Of a stretch of 35,115 bases of DNA, positions 34,109 through 35,115 are shown in pieces. The translations under genes were made by a program, and so were the position numbers. The stretch is from contig DGIS01000016.1 of assembly GCA_002386525.1 (NCBI GenBank), positions 55,817 to 90,931 of the forward strand. Direction: 5' to 3'. How positions within the stretch are numbered: position 1 is the first letter of the stretch; each line of letters begins with the position of its first letter. The notes beneath the pieces were generated by a model. That model was not told the DNA's origin. It saw only the letters and a list, made by a program, of their open reading frames with translations, and searched no databases. The DNA is from Sphingobacterium sp. UBA4616. Its GTDB lineage: Bacteria; Bacteroidota; Bacteroidia; Sphingobacteriales; Sphingobacteriaceae.

Positions 34109-35104
34109 ATGCAAGAATTACCTCTAAATTTACCAGAAGGCTCACGTAAAGAAGTGATGGCCTATTTGGAACCGTTCATGCTCAATGAGATGAGCGAATA
34201 CCTGAAGCCTGTTGAAGAAATGTGGCAACCTGCCGATTTTCTTCCGGATTCTTCTAGGGATACTTTTTTTGAGGAAGTAAGAGAGTTGCAGGAAAGTGCA
34301 AAAGAGCTCTCTTATGATTTGGTCGCTGTATTAGTTGGAGATACCATCACCGAAGAGGCTCTTCCGACTTATGAATCCTGGTTGACTATGGTAGAAGATG
34401 TCGACAAAAACGAGCAGGGAGGATGGATGAAATGGGTACGCGCTTGGACAGCTGAAGAAAATCGTCATGGTGATCTTTTGAACAAATACCTTTATTTGTC
34501 GGGTAGAATAGACATGCGCCAATTTGAAATGTCTACGCAATACCTTATTCAAGATGGTTTTGATATCGGTACTGGCGCTGACCCATACCGGAATTTTATT
34601 TATACTTCATTCCAGGAATTGGCAACCAATGTTTCCCATCGTCGTGTATCCGGCCTTTCCAAAAAAGGCGGCGATAAACTTTTGGCAAAAATGTGTGGTG
34701 TCATCGCCTCTGATGAAGCACGTCATGCCAAAGCCTATATGTCTTTTATTTCAAAAGCAATTACTGTAGATCCAAGTGAAGTCATGATCGCATTTGAAGA
34801 CATGATGCGTAAAAAAATAGTTATGCCTGCCCAATTTTTAAGAGAAGCAGGCGAGCCTCAAGGAGAGGCGTTTGCGCATTTCTCTGACGCCGCCCAGCGG
34901 TTGGGGGTATATACAGCTTTGGACTACGTTGATATCTTAAAAGAGCTGAATAGTGAATGGAACATTGATCAGGTAACAGGACTGAATGATAAAGGGGAAA
35001 AAGCGAGAGATTATCTCCTAAAACTACCCGATCGTTTGATTAGACTGGCAGACCGTATGAAGGTTCCGGAAAAAGATTATAAATTCAAATGGATTTACGG
35101 ATAA
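34109..35104 (+). CDS. Soluble acyl-ACP desaturase (ferritin-like di-iron)
   Basis: Plant-type stearoyl-ACP desaturase homologue that inserts a cis double bond into acyl-ACP using a di-iron centre, O2 and ferredoxin. Both iron-ligand E-x2-H motifs are present: EENRH (116-120) and DEARH (202-206); Glu170 in SFQELATNVSH and the glutamates in VGDTITEEALPTY (near residue 82) complete the usual ligand set. No membrane segments, in contrast with DesA-type membrane desaturases. Length of 331 is close to the mature plant enzyme. It would adjust membrane unsaturation downstream of AccA-driven fatty acid synthesis. Iron dependence fits loosely with the divergent Fe-S gene pair next door, which may be chance. 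Confidence 0.94.
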   Translation: MQELPLNLPEGSRKEVMAYLEPFMLNEMSEYLKPVEEMWQPADFLPDSSRDTFFEEVRELQESAKELSYDLVAVLVGDTITEEALPTYESWLTMVEDVDKNEQGGWMKWVRAWTAEENRHGDLLNKYLYLSGRIDMRQFEMSTQYLIQDGFDIGTGADPYRNFIYTSFQELATNVSHRRVSGLSKKGGDKLLAKMCGVIASDEARHAKAYMSFISKAITVDPSEVMIAFEDMMRKKIVMPAQFLREAGEPQGEAFAHFSDAAQRLGVYTALDYVDILKELNSEWNIDQVTGLNDKGEKARDYLLKLPDRLIRLADRMKVPEKDYKFKWIYG

Positions 35105-35115
35105 CATAAAAAAAG

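Overview
The window looks like an ordinary chromosomal segment of a Bacteroidota bacterium, most probably a Sphingobacteriaceae member close to Sphingobacterium. Reasons: the moderately low GC; promoters of the Bacteroidota type (TTTG or TTG, about 20 bases, then TAnnTTTG) before many genes; almost no Shine-Dalgarno sequences; the MurF-alanine racemase fusion; a DnaE carrying its own proofreading domain at the N-terminus; and several phylum-typical families (WbqC, M61 peptidase, short outer-membrane beta-barrels, DUF502). The genus is inferred from general resemblance, not from a search. No phage, insertion sequence, CRISPR array or toxin-antitoxin pair was seen.

Layout. 1-4.1 kb: a glutathione peroxidase and a BadF/GlcNAc-kinase-like gene on the minus strand, divergent from an M61 metallopeptidase, then a small outer-membrane protein gene with a perfect inverted repeat over its promoter. 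4.3-7.1 kb: long-chain acyl-CoA ligase and a YihY membrane protein. 7.1-8.5 kb (minus): a beta-barrel protein whose start is preceded by a 14-bp perfect inverted repeat, and a WbqC-like protein. 8.6-10.5 kb: overlapping LpxL-like acyltransferase and family 2 glycosyltransferase genes (envelope assembly). 10.6-13.5 kb: ligA and dapA. 13.6-14.8 kb: rpsF-rpsR-rplI, in which rpsR and rplI carry perfect Shine-Dalgarno sequences although nearly all other genes here have none. 14.8-15.3 kb: a gene-free, strongly A-rich stretch with three terminator hairpins. 15.3-20.2 kb (minus): trxA and the exonuclease-DnaE fusion. 20.5-23.6 kb: a HAD phosphatase, a degenerate LytS-type kinase-like protein, a pirin, and DUF502. 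23.7-26.7 kb: murF-alr divergent from recX. 26.8-27.0 kb: tRNA-Gly(GCC) and tRNA-Leu(UAA). 27.2-30.0 kb (minus): an OmpA-like lipoprotein and a modular secreted glucoamylase/GH144-like glycosidase. 30.1-31.1 kb: accA. 31.36 kb: tRNA-Lys(UUU), followed by about 750 bp without genes but with a folded repeat. 32.3-33.9 kb (minus): sufS (TTG start) and sufE. 34.1-35.1 kb: a soluble di-iron acyl-ACP desaturase.

Together these are housekeeping genes: replication and repair (DnaE, LigA, RecX), translation (S6, S18, L9, tRNAs), cell wall (DapA, MurF-Alr), lipids (AccA, desaturase, acyl-CoA ligase, LpxL-like), redox and Fe-S assembly (thioredoxin, peroxidase, SufSE). I found no clear new multi-gene system. 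The observations most worth following are regulatory: the Shine-Dalgarno-bearing rpsR and rplI genes, the inverted repeats before two outer-membrane protein genes, the folded repeat after tRNA-Lys, the A-rich gap, and the kinase-like protein that has lost catalytic residues.
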